A stretch of DNA of 64,000 nt from Moesziomyces globuligerus (GCA_030849465.1 JARVLF010000018.1:682001-746000); one strand, 5' to 3'. Counted from the first letter of the stretch, positions 40,401-50,029 are shown. Notes: generated by a model from the letters alone, not told the origin. Translations and numbers: made by a program.

Positions 40401-40540
40401 CTTGGACGTGCAGTCAACAACGCAGGCACAGGCGCATGCTCCGCCGTTGCTGGTGCTGTTGCCGTTGCCGTTGCCGTTGCTGTTGCTGGGCTGCGCTGCT
40501 GCAAGTTGCTTTAGTTCCGGTTAAACCGAGCTGCACCCCG

Positions 40541-40584
40541 CTTCCGCTGTGCTTCCGCTGTGCCTCCGCTGTGCTTCCGCGTTG
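40541..40584. repeat. 11-bp tandem repeat, about 4 copies
   Basis: The unit CTTCCGCTGTG occurs at 40541 and 40552 exactly, at 40563 with one change, and at 40574 partly. A separate GTTGCC hexamer repeat lies just upstream at 40458-40484. Confidence 0.85.
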
Positions 40585-40685
40585 GATCCGCTTCGCTTCC
40601 GCCTCCGCCCCCTTCTCCGCCTCCGACCTTTGGCTCCGAGTTTGACTCGAACCCGCAAGCGCAGAGTCATCTGTGCATGGGCTCT

Positions 40686-40718
40686 GCATTGCACTCGCAT
40701 TGCACTCGCATTGCACTT
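40686..40718. repeat. 11-bp tandem repeat, 3 copies
   Basis: The unit GCATTGCACTC occurs at 40686, 40697 and 40708; the third copy ends in T instead of C. Confidence 0.88.
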
Positions 40719-41500
40719 GCATCGCCGTACATTCGCCGGGCAGCTGTACTGTGCGACAAGGCCACTACTTTTCAGGCCCAGCTCAGCTCAGGCACGCCTT
40801 GGAGTGCCAAACCGCGTCCAAGAACAAAGAGGAATGCGAAGCGCGTTGCAGCTCGAGCCCACCTCGCAAACACGCCCAACGCTGCACCTCAGCGCAAGGG
40901 GCTTGCGAGACAAACATGAACGCTCTTTGCACTCGCTCGTTGCATGCTTCCGATTGCGGCTTGGGCGCCTCCCGCATCCTTGCTCGTCCGTCGGGAGACA
41001 GTCGCCACGTTTAGCGTCCGAGCGTCAGATAGACTCATCTGGTTGAGCCAGAGCCGCATCGAGCCCATCCAACCCAAGGTGGCACCTCGGACGGGGGCGT
41101 GCGAGGTGCAGCTCAGACATGGCAAGGAAGGTGTCTTGCAGCCTGCGCCCGGTTGGCGAGCTCCAATCTGATCTAGCCGAGCCGAAGCGCATCCCCCCAA
41201 CGCAATGCATGGCAGGAAAAGACGGCGTTGCTGAGCGCCCGGCGCAAAAACACGCCCTCTGATTGGTCGAGCGCCGAACCGCTGCCCCTCGCCTCGCTCC
41301 AGCACGCACGATGAGTGACCAAGCGGGATGAAAAAGCGTCGAGCCCTTCACAGCTGTACCGGTTCCCATGCACGATGCACTACAATTTTTCACTCTATGC
41401 AGCATGCGCTCGCCCATCGTCTCACCCAGCTCCACCGCAGCTACTGTACACGGCCGTTCCGCGTCTTCTCTTTTTTCTTTCTTGCGGGGGCAGCCTACTG

Positions 41501-41518
41501 TACTGTAAATTTACAGTA
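41501..41518. promoter_or_regulatory. 18-bp perfect palindrome
   Basis: TACTGTAAATTTACAGTA reads identically on both strands. It is AT-rich in a GC-rich setting, 2.4 kb upstream of the zinc-cluster gene. A second TACTGTA lies just before it (41496-41502), overlapping it. It could bind a dimeric regulator; nothing else supports this. Confidence 0.4.
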
Positions 41519-43429
41519 TTGGATCCAGGTTTGCTCCAGTTCGGTTTCGCAAGAAAAAAAAGGCTGCCCAGCCTGGCAACCCTTGCCCTCTCTCGCCTTT
41601 CTCGCTTTCTCGTTGCTTCGTTCGCTCGTACGGTGGTGACCTCCATCCAAACTCTGCTCGAGCTGCCAGTCGCAAACTCGAGCAATGGCCGAACGAATCC
41701 TCTCTCAAGGGCCAGGCCGAACCGTGTCGCTGCCTGCCAGCACCAAGAAAGAAAAAGAAAGGAAAGGAAAGGGCCGATTTTACGCGGCAGCACAAAGTAT
41801 CCAGAGAGGAGAAAGAAAAATGAGTCGCACTAAATTGGGCGTCGAGCCTCCGCTGGGCCGCAACGGATGGCGAGACGTGTCGGTCGCCGTCTGACGTCCA
41901 GCTCGCTCTCCGCCCTTGCCACCACGCTGCATCGAATCGCGGAGGTCGAATCCTTGGCACTCACCATTCCACACCCGCTAGACTAAACCACCGCGCTCAG
42001 GCAACAAGTGCAAAAAAAAGCTGCTTCCTGAACGTTGCTGCTTCCATGCGCCTGGCCCGGCCACAGCGATCCCAAACAGCCATCCCAGTCTCTTGCGAGT
42101 CGCCGCTGGCCTGCTACCGTGCCCCACTTGCCTGGCTTGACTCATCCTTGCTTGTCCCTGTCAATCTGCTTCCCGCGTTCCAGCTCCCAGTCGGCCGGTT
42201 CCAGACCCATCCCAGTGCATCCTGCCCGTTGTGTCCACCCCTCCCTTCCGCCGAGCTCGGCCATCCGCCTCGAACCCCCAACCCAAAAGGTCTCTGCTCA
42301 GCTTCCTCGCCCTCCACTGCCCGCGCCACTCGAAACACTCCTCCGGTGCCCTAGCCGGAGATGACCGCGGTTCCACTGGCTGCTGCAGTCTAATCGCCCC
42401 TCACTAGCTACTGTAGCTCCGCTCCTCCCATTGTCCTGCCCTGCATGGTGCGCCAGCCACCCTTTTCGTGTCACCCTCCTAGCCCTGCACCCCGCATCGC
42501 CACGCAACTAAGCTTTCCACTGCCCCCCTGCCTCAACTTGCAGCGAATTCCAACCCAGCTTCGCTCCACCGTTCGCCCCAGCCCGCCCAATTCAGATTCG
42601 GCTCCCAGCCACTCTACGATCATCGTTTGCACGTTTGCATTGCATTGCATTGCCGCCCCGCTCTCGCCTTTCCCATACTGCCCTCGCCGCGCCCTGAAGC
42701 TCTCCAGCCCCAGCCCCCCCCCCCCCCTCCGCTGCACCGGCTCAGCTGCCTTCATTCTTCTCTTTGAATTTGACCTCGCTTCGCCTCGCCTCGCCTCACG
42801 CTTCGCTTGCTGGGGCCCTTGGTGTTTGCAATCGCAGTCGCCTTTTGCCCATCAGTTGGTTCGCCGCCTCCCCTCCCTGCCTCGCTGCCTCGCTGCCTTG
42901 CTGCCTAGCTGCAGACCACGCGACCTGCTCGTCACCTCTCTCTCTCCCTCGCCTCTCGCCTCTCGAATTCGTACGGCGTGCAATCGTCGCCTTGGCTTGC
43001 CTCGCTTCGGCGCCCGCACCCAGACTTGCTCGATGGCGTCCTTCTCCACACCCCATCCATCCTCCTCTCGCCCCTCACGGCACGCCCTTCCGGCGTCTCC
43101 CCTCCCTAGCAACACCTGTCTCAGTCCGCACCCTTCCCTGGGTCCGTCCTCGGTGTCACGCCCTTCCCGCCTCTCGCCCTCCCCTTCTCCTTCTCTTCGG
43201 CCTTTCCCTGCCGAAGCTTAGCGCCGCCATCTCCTGGTCGGTCCTAGCTGCCAGCCTTCGCCCTCTCCATCCTGGCCACCCAACGTAGAGACTCGCCCCA
43301 CCCCCCACCGCAGGCCGTGTAGCATCGAACCTCGTCCTCTCATTGCATCCCCCTTCACCCAGAGCATACCGCACGCCAAACCCATCCACCCAGCTGGCGG
43401 CGTCCAAAATAGCTCCCTCTTACTTTCTT

Positions 43430-43435
43430 TATAAG
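43430..43435 (+). promoter_or_regulatory. TATA box of the zinc-cluster factor gene
   Basis: TATAAG within CTTTCTTTATAAGTCTGC, 485 bp upstream of the ATG at 43920, followed by a pyrimidine-rich leader typical of fungal promoters. The implied 5' leader is about 450 nt. Confidence 0.5.
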
Positions 43436-43919
43436 TCTGCCCCACACTCCCAGGCATCGCGCGAAAAGCTTCCTGTTCCTCTGTTCCTCTATCCCGTACA
43501 CCGCCGCCTCCTCCACCACACCTCCTCCTCCTCTAGCCAACGCTACATCCTCTCGAAAAGCTGGAAGGCACGATCCGCTGCTTGTCGCTACCTTCCTCCA
43601 TCTCCAACACCAGTCTCGGAAAGCAGTTGCTCGCTACCCTGCCTGGAACGTCTCGATCTTCACTACAACGTGCGCGATCCCCACCCCACGTCGCCACATC
43701 CCGGTCGCACTCAGGCCCCTCGCTTGTTCCTATACCTTGTTCTACACGATTCGGCCAGCACCTCGGCATCGATTCAGGAACGATCACAACATCTCCAGTT
43801 CATACCCGCAGCTTTTCTCAGCTGCAGTCAAAGCCTGCCTTGTTCGCTCCAGCGCAGCATCCCGATCACCCTTGCCCTACGCTCATCCACCTCATCCTAC
43901 CGTTCTCTTCACCGCGGCC

Positions 43920-45344
43920 ATGAGCTACTTCAGCAGCGGAAGCAGCCCGTCGGGTGCCACTTTCTCCACCGGACCCTCGAGCTCGACTTCGCGCAGTCCA
44001 TCCGCCGAGCCCTCGTCGTCCAAGCACCGCCGACTCACGCTGCAGGACATCCACATCCCCGCCGGCTTCGAGATCGCCAAGGGCCTCGACCAGCCCGGCA
44101 GCGACTACCCGAGCGAGGAGAACATCCAGCGCGCGGCCGAGGTGTTGCAGTCGCTGCGCGGGCGCATGCCCGATGGTTCGGACGGCCAGGTCGCTGCATG
44201 CGACTACTGCCGTCGTCGTAAGATCCGATGCGATCGCATCAAGCCCACGTGTGGCAGCTGCACTTCGTCGGGTCGCAAGTGCACCACCGAAGACATGCTG
44301 CGCAAGCGAGGTCCGCCGTCCAAGAAGGAGCGTGCGATCCTCGAGGCCGCCGGCATCATCTTCCGCGGCACGCGTCCTCACCGTCGTCGCAGGACGGCCA
44401 CCACCTCGTTGGGCTCGGGCGCGGCCAACAAGCAGCAGGAGGAGATCCTCCGCAAGGCCAAGGAGGTCGCAGGGACGAGGACGCGTGCCAACTCGACCAA
44501 CTCGGGCGAAACCGCCGCCACAGCAGCGATGGTCGCTGATGCGTTTGGTCAGCTCAGCGGCGGGTCCAAGAGCTCGTGGATGGAGATGCTGAGCGTCGCC
44601 ACGCAGTCGACGAACCCGTTTGCCGACTCGCCCGCCTCGTCACCCTCGGACATCTCGGGCCAGGACACGTTCCACATCGACGCCGGCGCCTGCGACTACA
44701 TCCTCCCTGGTGCCAATGCGGTCGGTGCCGCGCCGATGGAGGTGCGAAGTGTCTCGGGTGGCGTTCCCGCGCCGAACCGCGGTGCACAGTGGGACAGCAT
44801 GTGGGCAGCCTTTGGTGCGGAACTGAGGACCAAGCATACCGTCAACCCTTCGCTCGAGCTGCCCAACCTCAGCGCCTTTGCCTGCAACGCCGTCGACACC
44901 AAGGATGGCCTGTTCCGCTCGCCACTCGCGTCGTTTGATGCCGGCGCGCTCGACTGGTCCGCATCCAACATCTCGCCCTCGCAGTACCAGATGCTCTTCC
45001 CCAACTCCACCCCGCAAATGCCCCCCACCATGCAGGTCGGTCACGTCGATCCCCAGATGATGACCCCCCTGACCCAGGACGGCGCACCGTTCATCACGTC
45101 CCAGACCAGCATGGCCGCCGAGGCTCTGGCTTTCGAGTCCGCAATGGGCCACTTCTTCCCAAAGCCAGAAGACCTCTCGTCTTCCCTCTCCACTTCATCC
45201 TCTGCCACCGCAGAAGCCACCACCCCCACAGAGCTCGACCAGTTCATCTCCATCACCGACCCCCACCAACACCAAAACCACCACCAACAACACCACCAAC
45301 AACACCACATCGAATTCAACATCGACTCCCTCTCCGCTTTCTAA
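43920..45344 (+). CDS. Zn2Cys6 (zinc cluster) transcription factor
   Basis: A 474-aa fungal binuclear zinc-cluster regulator. The DNA-binding motif is complete at residues 94-121: C-x2-C-x6-C-x6-C-x2-C-x6-C, reading ACDYCRRRKIRCDRIKPTCG then SCTSSGRKC. It is followed by a basic RKRGPPSKKERAILEAAG segment rather than a leucine-zipper linker; a KRGP-type follow-on is known in some sugar-response regulators, but this is not enough to assign a role. The N-terminus (1-90) has a helical ENIQRAAEVLQSLRGR stretch. The C-terminal half is acidic, Ser/Pro-rich and ends in a His/Gln run (HQHQNHHQQHHQQHH), likely an activation region. No fungal-specific middle homology domain is apparent. The ATG at 43920 follows a long C/T-rich leader and a 6.4-kb gene-free upstream region. 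Confidence 0.9.
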   Translation: MSYFSSGSSPSGATFSTGPSSSTSRSPSAEPSSSKHRRLTLQDIHIPAGFEIAKGLDQPGSDYPSEENIQRAAEVLQSLRGRMPDGSDGQVAACDYCRRRKIRCDRIKPTCGSCTSSGRKCTTEDMLRKRGPPSKKERAILEAAGIIFRGTRPHRRRRTATTSLGSGAANKQQEEILRKAKEVAGTRTRANSTNSGETAATAAMVADAFGQLSGGSKSSWMEMLSVATQSTNPFADSPASSPSDISGQDTFHIDAGACDYILPGANAVGAAPMEVRSVSGGVPAPNRGAQWDSMWAAFGAELRTKHTVNPSLELPNLSAFACNAVDTKDGLFRSPLASFDAGALDWSASNISPSQYQMLFPNSTPQMPPTMQVGHVDPQMMTPLTQDGAPFITSQTSMAAEALAFESAMGHFFPKPEDLSSSLSTSSSATAEATTPTELDQFISITDPHQHQNHHQQHHQQHHIEFNIDSLSAF

Positions 45345-46370
45345 TCTCAACCCCCCTTGCTTCGTTGTTTACCTGTATTTTTTTAAGGAGCTTCCAGTAG
45401 GACATAGGTCCACAAGTGTACATTTAATCGCCCTTTCCGTCTTGCTTAATCTCTACCCTATCGTTTGAATCATCGTGTGCAGTGTGCAAGAGTCCGGAGC
45501 CAAAGCGGTCACGTTGTGATGAACTGCCATTGTGCAGTGCTTCGATCGCAAGCCTGCGCCTTGCATCTAGCATCGTGTGCAAAGTGGCACAGTGGCAGGG
45601 TTTGTCGCCGGTACAGCGGCCAGTTGCATCCGAGCCGGTGTTGTTCAGTGGCTCGATCGCAACCCCACGCCTCGATCGCAAGCCGATGCCTCGATCTCAA
45701 TCACACGCCTCATCATTGTGTGCAGAGGGGCAGAGTTCATCGCCACAACAGCGGCTGGTCGCACCCGAACCGTGTCTCAATCGCGAGCCCACGCCTTGTT
45801 CTTACACAGTGTGCAGAGGGGCAGAGTGGCAGAAAGCCCGAGTTCCCCGCCAGCGCGCCTCGTCTTCGCCAGAGTGGCAGAGTCCACCGCTGCTACGGCG
45901 CCCAGCTGCCTCGTCTTCGCATGTGCTGAAGTTCAACATTCCCTGCCGCGATGCATGGTTGCGCATGACCAAATACGAATCGCCCCCTCGAACCGTACCC
46001 ACAGGTTCGCAGCGTCGAGTTGTCCGAGCTCTTCCGCCACGCGCGAGCAGGCGTAGCAAGCTGGCGGGCATGAACCCTGGCACTGCGCACACTCGGCGCC
46101 CTGCGCATGCGCGTGTACGATTCTCTCAATCAAGCTGCAGTTAAGGAGTGAAAGTCTGTATACCCGTACAATGATCTCTGCGGACCACCCGCTCGAGCAG
46201 GAGATTCGGCGGCGCTGCGACTACGAAGCAAACCCTGTCTAGGATGGCGGTCGAGGTAGTGCGGCTAGCACTGATCCAAATAGCTGCTCTTTGGCCAGCT
46301 GCACAACGTCCAAGCGATCTTTCGAGTCAGCATCGTTCTGCACCATCCCCTGCGATCAGAGACTCGGTAC
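45345..46370. repeat. Convergent 3' region with a degenerate repeat array (about 45465-45930)
   Basis: Between the ends of the zinc-cluster and KRE6 genes. From about 45465 to 45930 similar phrases recur about every 60-140 bp: a GTGTGCAGAGGGGCAGAGTG-like phrase, a CAGCGGCCAGTTGCA-like phrase, and CTCGATCGCAA(G/C)CC..CACGCC. Copies are diverged and of unequal length, so no single unit is exact. Frames over it on both strands reflect the repeat and do not look like a protein. The rest (45930-46370) is featureless. Confidence 0.55.
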
Positions 46371-48203
46371 CTACCCGTACTTTTCCTGCGGGAAGACGGT
46401 GTAGTTGGGATTCATGTAGACGTCCAAGTGGTCCTGGATATACTTGGCGGTAGGATGGTCGCTTGGATCGCACGAGATGCGGTCCGGCTGTCCGTCTCGC
46501 TGATACACGCGCACGTAGTCGACCTTCATCACGGCTGGGAAGCGGACCGCGGTCCAGTCGATCGCCTGGAAGCCGTCCGACATGGCGAGGTTGAGGATGA
46601 TCGACACGGGCTCCGTGGGGATCTTGCGCTGGCCGATCTCGGTGAAAGGATTGGGGCCGAGCGCGCCTCCCGTGACGGACCAGGTGGGTTTGCCGTCCAG
46701 AAACCACGTGATGCTGCCGGAACCATCGCCGTCCCAGTCCGGATCCCACTGCACACCAAACCTCACCGGAACGCCGCCCGACTCGGCATACGCCGTGTCG
46801 GGAACCCTGGCAATGGCAGAGACGGCTTCCTGGTAGACGCCACCCTGGTACGAGTTGAACTGGGTGTCGGTCGAGTAGAGGTGCGCTACCTCGGGTGCCT
46901 GGCTCCACGAGTAGTTGGCATCAAACGGCGCGATCTGAAGCGACTGCGAGGCACTGCCATGGCCATTCAACACCTGCGCCTCAAAGACGTCGATCTCGGG
47001 CGCCGCACGGCCGACATCGTGCGAAGGACCCGGATGGTCTTCTCCGGGGCAGGTGCACGCCGAGACACGCTGACCCTCGAGGAAGCTGACCTTCTTGCCC
47101 GGGCCGTCCTTGTTCCAGGGCGTGAAGGTGTGCAGCGCGGAAAAGGGCGCCGTCTTCTCCGGATTCGTCTGGTTGGCCAGCGTGCCAATGTCGCACTTGC
47201 TGTAGCTGTACGGCCACATGCCCTGCGTCGTGCCTGCGTATCCGGCGCGGCCGAGGTTACCGAGCGTCCAGACGGCAGGCCAGAACCCCTGCGTCGTGTG
47301 TTCACCCGGCAGCACAACAGAGGCCTCGAGGTAGCCGCCCTGGAAGCAGAACTTGTTCCACGACTGGACCATGCCCGAGCGAAAGTTGAGATTGTGCGTC
47401 TCCCTCTCCTCGAGCCAGAAGTTCAAAAAGCCGTGCGAGGTGTTGACCGCCTCGGGCGAGTACCATTCGTAGTCGCCCGTGACCCAGTAGTGCAGATCGA
47501 CGGCCTCCCAGAACGGATCATCGCCCGGCCAAAACGTACGTCCCTCTTTCTCAAACTCGTCGCTGAAGACGAGATGAAACCCGCCGCCGTCGACGGGATG
47601 CTTCCACCGATACGCCCCATCGGGCGTGTCGGCATCGATCAGCGAAAACAAGCCCGGAAGCAGCGGTACTTGGCCCGTACCATTCGTCCCGCCCAGTCCA
47701 AAGAAGCTTCTCGCCTTTCGATCGCCGTCCTCGGTGAGGAGCCAAGACATGATCGGATAGCCCGCAAAGAGCATGAGCAGGCCGAGCGCGAAGAGCGCCA
47801 GCGTGGCCAGGTTGAGCAGTCCGCGCAGGCTGATGTTGCAGCAGCCAAAGACGCGTTCGAAGAACGACTTGTTGCGCTCTACACCAGGCACGTGCAGCCA
47901 GTCGTCGGCCTCGGCACCGCCGTCGTAGTCGTACAGCCATGCCATCGCCCGATACTTCTCCGAGGCGTACTGCCCGCGGGAATGCTGCGACGACGAGGTG
48001 TCCGAGTACATGCCGCCGTGCGAAGCATCAGAGGTGGCTGGTGGACCTCGCGGTGGGAAGGGAAGCTGCGCATGGACGCGCTCGGGTGTGTGCTGCAAAG
48101 GATGCGAACTGCCGTTCGAGCTGTCCGTGTCCGTCGACGAGTTGCTGCGTATTGGCATGCGCGCACCGCGATCAGCCGAGTCATGCCATCCCGGCGGATG
48201 CAT
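46371..48203 (-). CDS. KRE6: KRE6/SKN1-family glycoside hydrolase family 16 protein (beta-1,6-glucan synthesis)
   Basis: A 610-aa type II membrane protein of the secretory pathway, needed in yeast for beta-1,6-glucan of the cell wall. A Ser-rich cytoplasmic tail (1-125) precedes one membrane anchor at ~128-156 (LLNLATLALFALGLLMLFAG). The lumenal GH16-like domain starts with FHLVFSDEFEKEGRTFWPGDDPFWEAVDLHYW, a Kre6 hallmark. It includes GFWPAVWTLGNLGRAGY and the catalytic-type motif APEIDVFEAQV at ~402-407, and ends with MKVDYVRVYQR. N-glycosylation sequons are present (NTS, NGT, NQT, NYT). The frame stops with TAG directly after FPQEKYG. Relatives usually end in a short basic stretch with a final Cys, so a last small exon may be missing. 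The ATG is at 48201-48203. Confidence 0.93.
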   Translation of the reverse strand: MHPPGWHDSADRGARMPIRSNSSTDTDSSNGSSHPLQHTPERVHAQLPFPPRGPPATSDASHGGMYSDTSSSQHSRGQYASEKYRAMAWLYDYDGGAEADDWLHVPGVERNKSFFERVFGCCNISLRGLLNLATLALFALGLLMLFAGYPIMSWLLTEDGDRKARSFFGLGGTNGTGQVPLLPGLFSLIDADTPDGAYRWKHPVDGGGFHLVFSDEFEKEGRTFWPGDDPFWEAVDLHYWVTGDYEWYSPEAVNTSHGFLNFWLEERETHNLNFRSGMVQSWNKFCFQGGYLEASVVLPGEHTTQGFWPAVWTLGNLGRAGYAGTTQGMWPYSYSKCDIGTLANQTNPEKTAPFSALHTFTPWNKDGPGKKVSFLEGQRVSACTCPGEDHPGPSHDVGRAAPEIDVFEAQVLNGHGSASQSLQIAPFDANYSWSQAPEVAHLYSTDTQFNSYQGGVYQEAVSAIARVPDTAYAESGGVPVRFGVQWDPDWDGDGSGSITWFLDGKPTWSVTGGALGPNPFTEIGQRKIPTEPVSIILNLAMSDGFQAIDWTAVRFPAVMKVDYVRVYQRDGQPDRISCDPSDHPTAKYIQDHLDVYMNPNYTVFPQEKYG

Positions 48204-49174
48204 CGCTTCTCGCTGAAAGCCGTCTCCGCGTCCGCCTTCGGACCTCTACACGATCTTTCCTCCTCAGGTTGCGATGGTTTTCGGCCCAGCAACGGTCCCG
48301 GTAGCGTGCAGTGTCACGCCGTCGATACCTAGCGACACGCTTCGGTCGAGTGTCCTAGCGCGCGGAGAGGTGCAGGGATAGTGGTGTGCAGCTGAGAAGC
48401 TTCGTTGATCGAGATGGAGCAACACAGCCAGCAAACGATGCAAATGTGTGCGATGCCGTATGATGCATTTCCAGACACTCGGTCTTGCTCGCCGCGTTTC
48501 CCCTGAGGAGGCCAACCCACCGGGTGGGTCTAAGCCACAGCCACGAACAATCTTCTCGCCGACCTGATCCGGCAAGGCAGAATGCGTTCTGGTCCAGCAG
48601 CGTCATCAGGGTCCAGCTGATTGCACGCCCCTTGCTTCATCACTGACTCGGGTGGGATTCAATGAGCTCGATAGCCACCACGCCCACTTTCGGCCTTACA
48701 CGAGCCCACGCGCATAATGAAGATTCCACAGCAGACTCGCGGGAATTCTGTAGAAAGAGCGGAGGTCGAGGTGGGGCCGCCGTGGCCAGGAGGCATGTGC
48801 GTTTGCGAGGTGACCAGCGCTTCGTACTGCACGTACGTCGGTCCGACGAAGGAGCCGGAGCACTGGTTGCCTTTGATGGCGACTTGACCTCGCACCGTGC
48901 CAGCGCTCGGGCCGCAGGAGGTGAGGACTGAGCGGACCAATCCAGTTTCTGGATGTGTCGGCTGCACAGAGGCGCGCCCGGGCCTCCTGTCCATCTCCCA
49001 CAGTGTCCCAGTCTGCAACGAAATGTCGTGAGCACAGGCTTGCGTTGTTGAGCTGGACTCGGAATGCCAGACCAGTTTTGAGTAGACAGAGTTGAAGAGA
49101 TTGGATACAAGTACAAGAGGAGCCGATTGTCGGCAAGGGCGCGCCGTCGCAAACCATCTGGGACGATTGCACGC
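48204..49174. promoter_or_regulatory. Upstream region of KRE6 and 3' flank of the coiled-coil gene; possible unassigned exon
   Basis: Both flanking genes are on the minus strand. One minus-strand stretch (about 48715-48930) has coding-like codon use (LTSCGPSAGTVRGQVAIKGN onwards) bounded upstream by a CTCAG acceptor-like site. I could not build a full gene with a start and matching splice sites. Otherwise nothing notable. Confidence 0.35.
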
Positions 49175-50029
49175 TCAGTCGTTTCTGGCTCGTTTGGAAT
49201 GATGTGTGCGGTCGCGCGGATCCGCATCGTAGCCCTGGTCGATCTCGAGCAGTTCCCTCTCGACTGACGTTGGTCTCGGCCTCTTCACCGCCGCGCCTGT
49301 TGCGGCTTGAGGAGGCATCGGAGGTGTAGACTCGCGATATGCGCGATGGGCTTCGTGTCGCGACGGCGAAGATGCCTGCTCGTATGCGCGTCTGTGCGCC
49401 ATGGGCGGCGACTGCGAGGTAGGATGACGGTAAGCCGCGGAAGCGTACGGATCCCTTGCCATCGACCTTGGTGGCGAGCTCTCCGACGCCGGATACGCGT
49501 CTCCTCTCTGAGACGACGAGCTTCCCGCCACCGCTGCACGCGAAGGGGGCGGGGGAGGCGAGGCGTACCTTCTGCGGTCAGCCTCATAGGCCGGATAGGC
49601 CGCCTCGTCCGCATAGCGCGGATAAGCGCGGTAGTCGTCATCGTAACGAGGCTGCGAGGGTCTGTCATCGTAAGCGCGGTCGCGCTTGGAATCTCTGCCT
49701 CCGAGCGAGCTTGCATGGTGTCTGGCAGCGGCGGCTGCAGCCACGGCGGCGGCGGCTTCGCGTTCGAGCTCTAGCGCACGGTCGCGGTGCGCCTGCTCGA
49801 TACGGACACGCTGCGCCTGCTTGGAGGCGATCGCATCCAGCAAAAAGTCGAGCTCCTCGCGAAGCTTCTGTTGCTTGAGGGCAGCTTTGCCGACGTTGAC
49901 CACCAGCTCCTTGTGGTCAGTCGAGACGCGGTCGTACTTGTCCTTGGACTTGAGAAAGAGCGACTTGTAGTCGGCGGAGGGATTGGCGCCGCGCGACTTC
50001 TTCGCCGGTGTGGCTGCGAGCTCGGCCAT
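49175..50029 (-). CDS. Coiled-coil protein with basic, Arg/Tyr/Ser-rich tail; function unknown
   Basis: I do not recognise the family. The 284-aa product starts MAELAATPAKKSRG. It has a well-ordered helix at ~19-95: DYKSLFLKSKDKYDRVSTDH, then KELVVNVGKAALKQQKLREELDFLLDAIA and a charged continuation ending in an Ala run. The regular hydrophobic spacing suggests a coiled coil for dimerisation or a complex partner. The remaining ~190 residues are disordered, rich in Arg, Asp, Tyr, Pro and Ser (RYDDDYRAYPRYADEAAYP), and end in the basic THHSKRARND, a possible nuclear signal. Nuclear location is inferred only from composition. The ATG is at 50027-50029. It diverges from TRM2 over a 357-bp gap. Confidence 0.72.
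   Translation of the reverse strand: MAELAATPAKKSRGANPSADYKSLFLKSKDKYDRVSTDHKELVVNVGKAALKQQKLREELDFLLDAIASKQAQRVRIEQAHRDRALELEREAAAAVAAAAAARHHASSLGGRDSKRDRAYDDRPSQPRYDDDYRAYPRYADEAAYPAYEADRRRYASPPPPPSRAAVAGSSSSQRGDAYPASESSPPRSMARDPYASAAYRHPTSQSPPMAHRRAYEQASSPSRHEAHRAYRESTPPMPPQAATGAAVKRPRPTSVERELLEIDQGYDADPRDRTHHSKRARND

Larger units (their letters stand above)
37464..43919. promoter_or_regulatory. 6.4-kb gene-free interval between DPH1 and the zinc-cluster factor
   Basis: The flanking genes diverge. I found no frame in this interval with family motifs, sustained GC-rich third positions or convincing splice joins. It holds several short tandem repeats (40458-40484, 40541-40584, 40686-40718), an 18-bp perfect palindrome (41501-41518) and a 14-C run (42714-42727). 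From about 42030 a strongly C/T-rich strand leads up to the transcription factor gene. A TATAAG at 43430-43435 in a good core-promoter context implies a transcript start near 43460 and a ~450-nt leader. An unannotated non-coding RNA or upstream short frames cannot be excluded. Confidence 0.5.

Noticed and set aside
41935..41955. A tRNA B-box-like sequence (GGTCGAATCC)
   Set aside because: It departs from the GGTTCGANTCC consensus and no A box or cloverleaf can be drawn around it.
41300..41960. Overlapping short frames on both strands near 41.3-42.0 kb
   Set aside because: Arg/Ser/Cys-rich with no sustained codon bias; consistent with non-coding upstream sequence.
45482..46144. 220-codon plus-strand frame over the repeat array
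   Set aside because: Its residues mirror the DNA repeats, several frames on both strands are open over the same bases, and nothing resembles a known domain.
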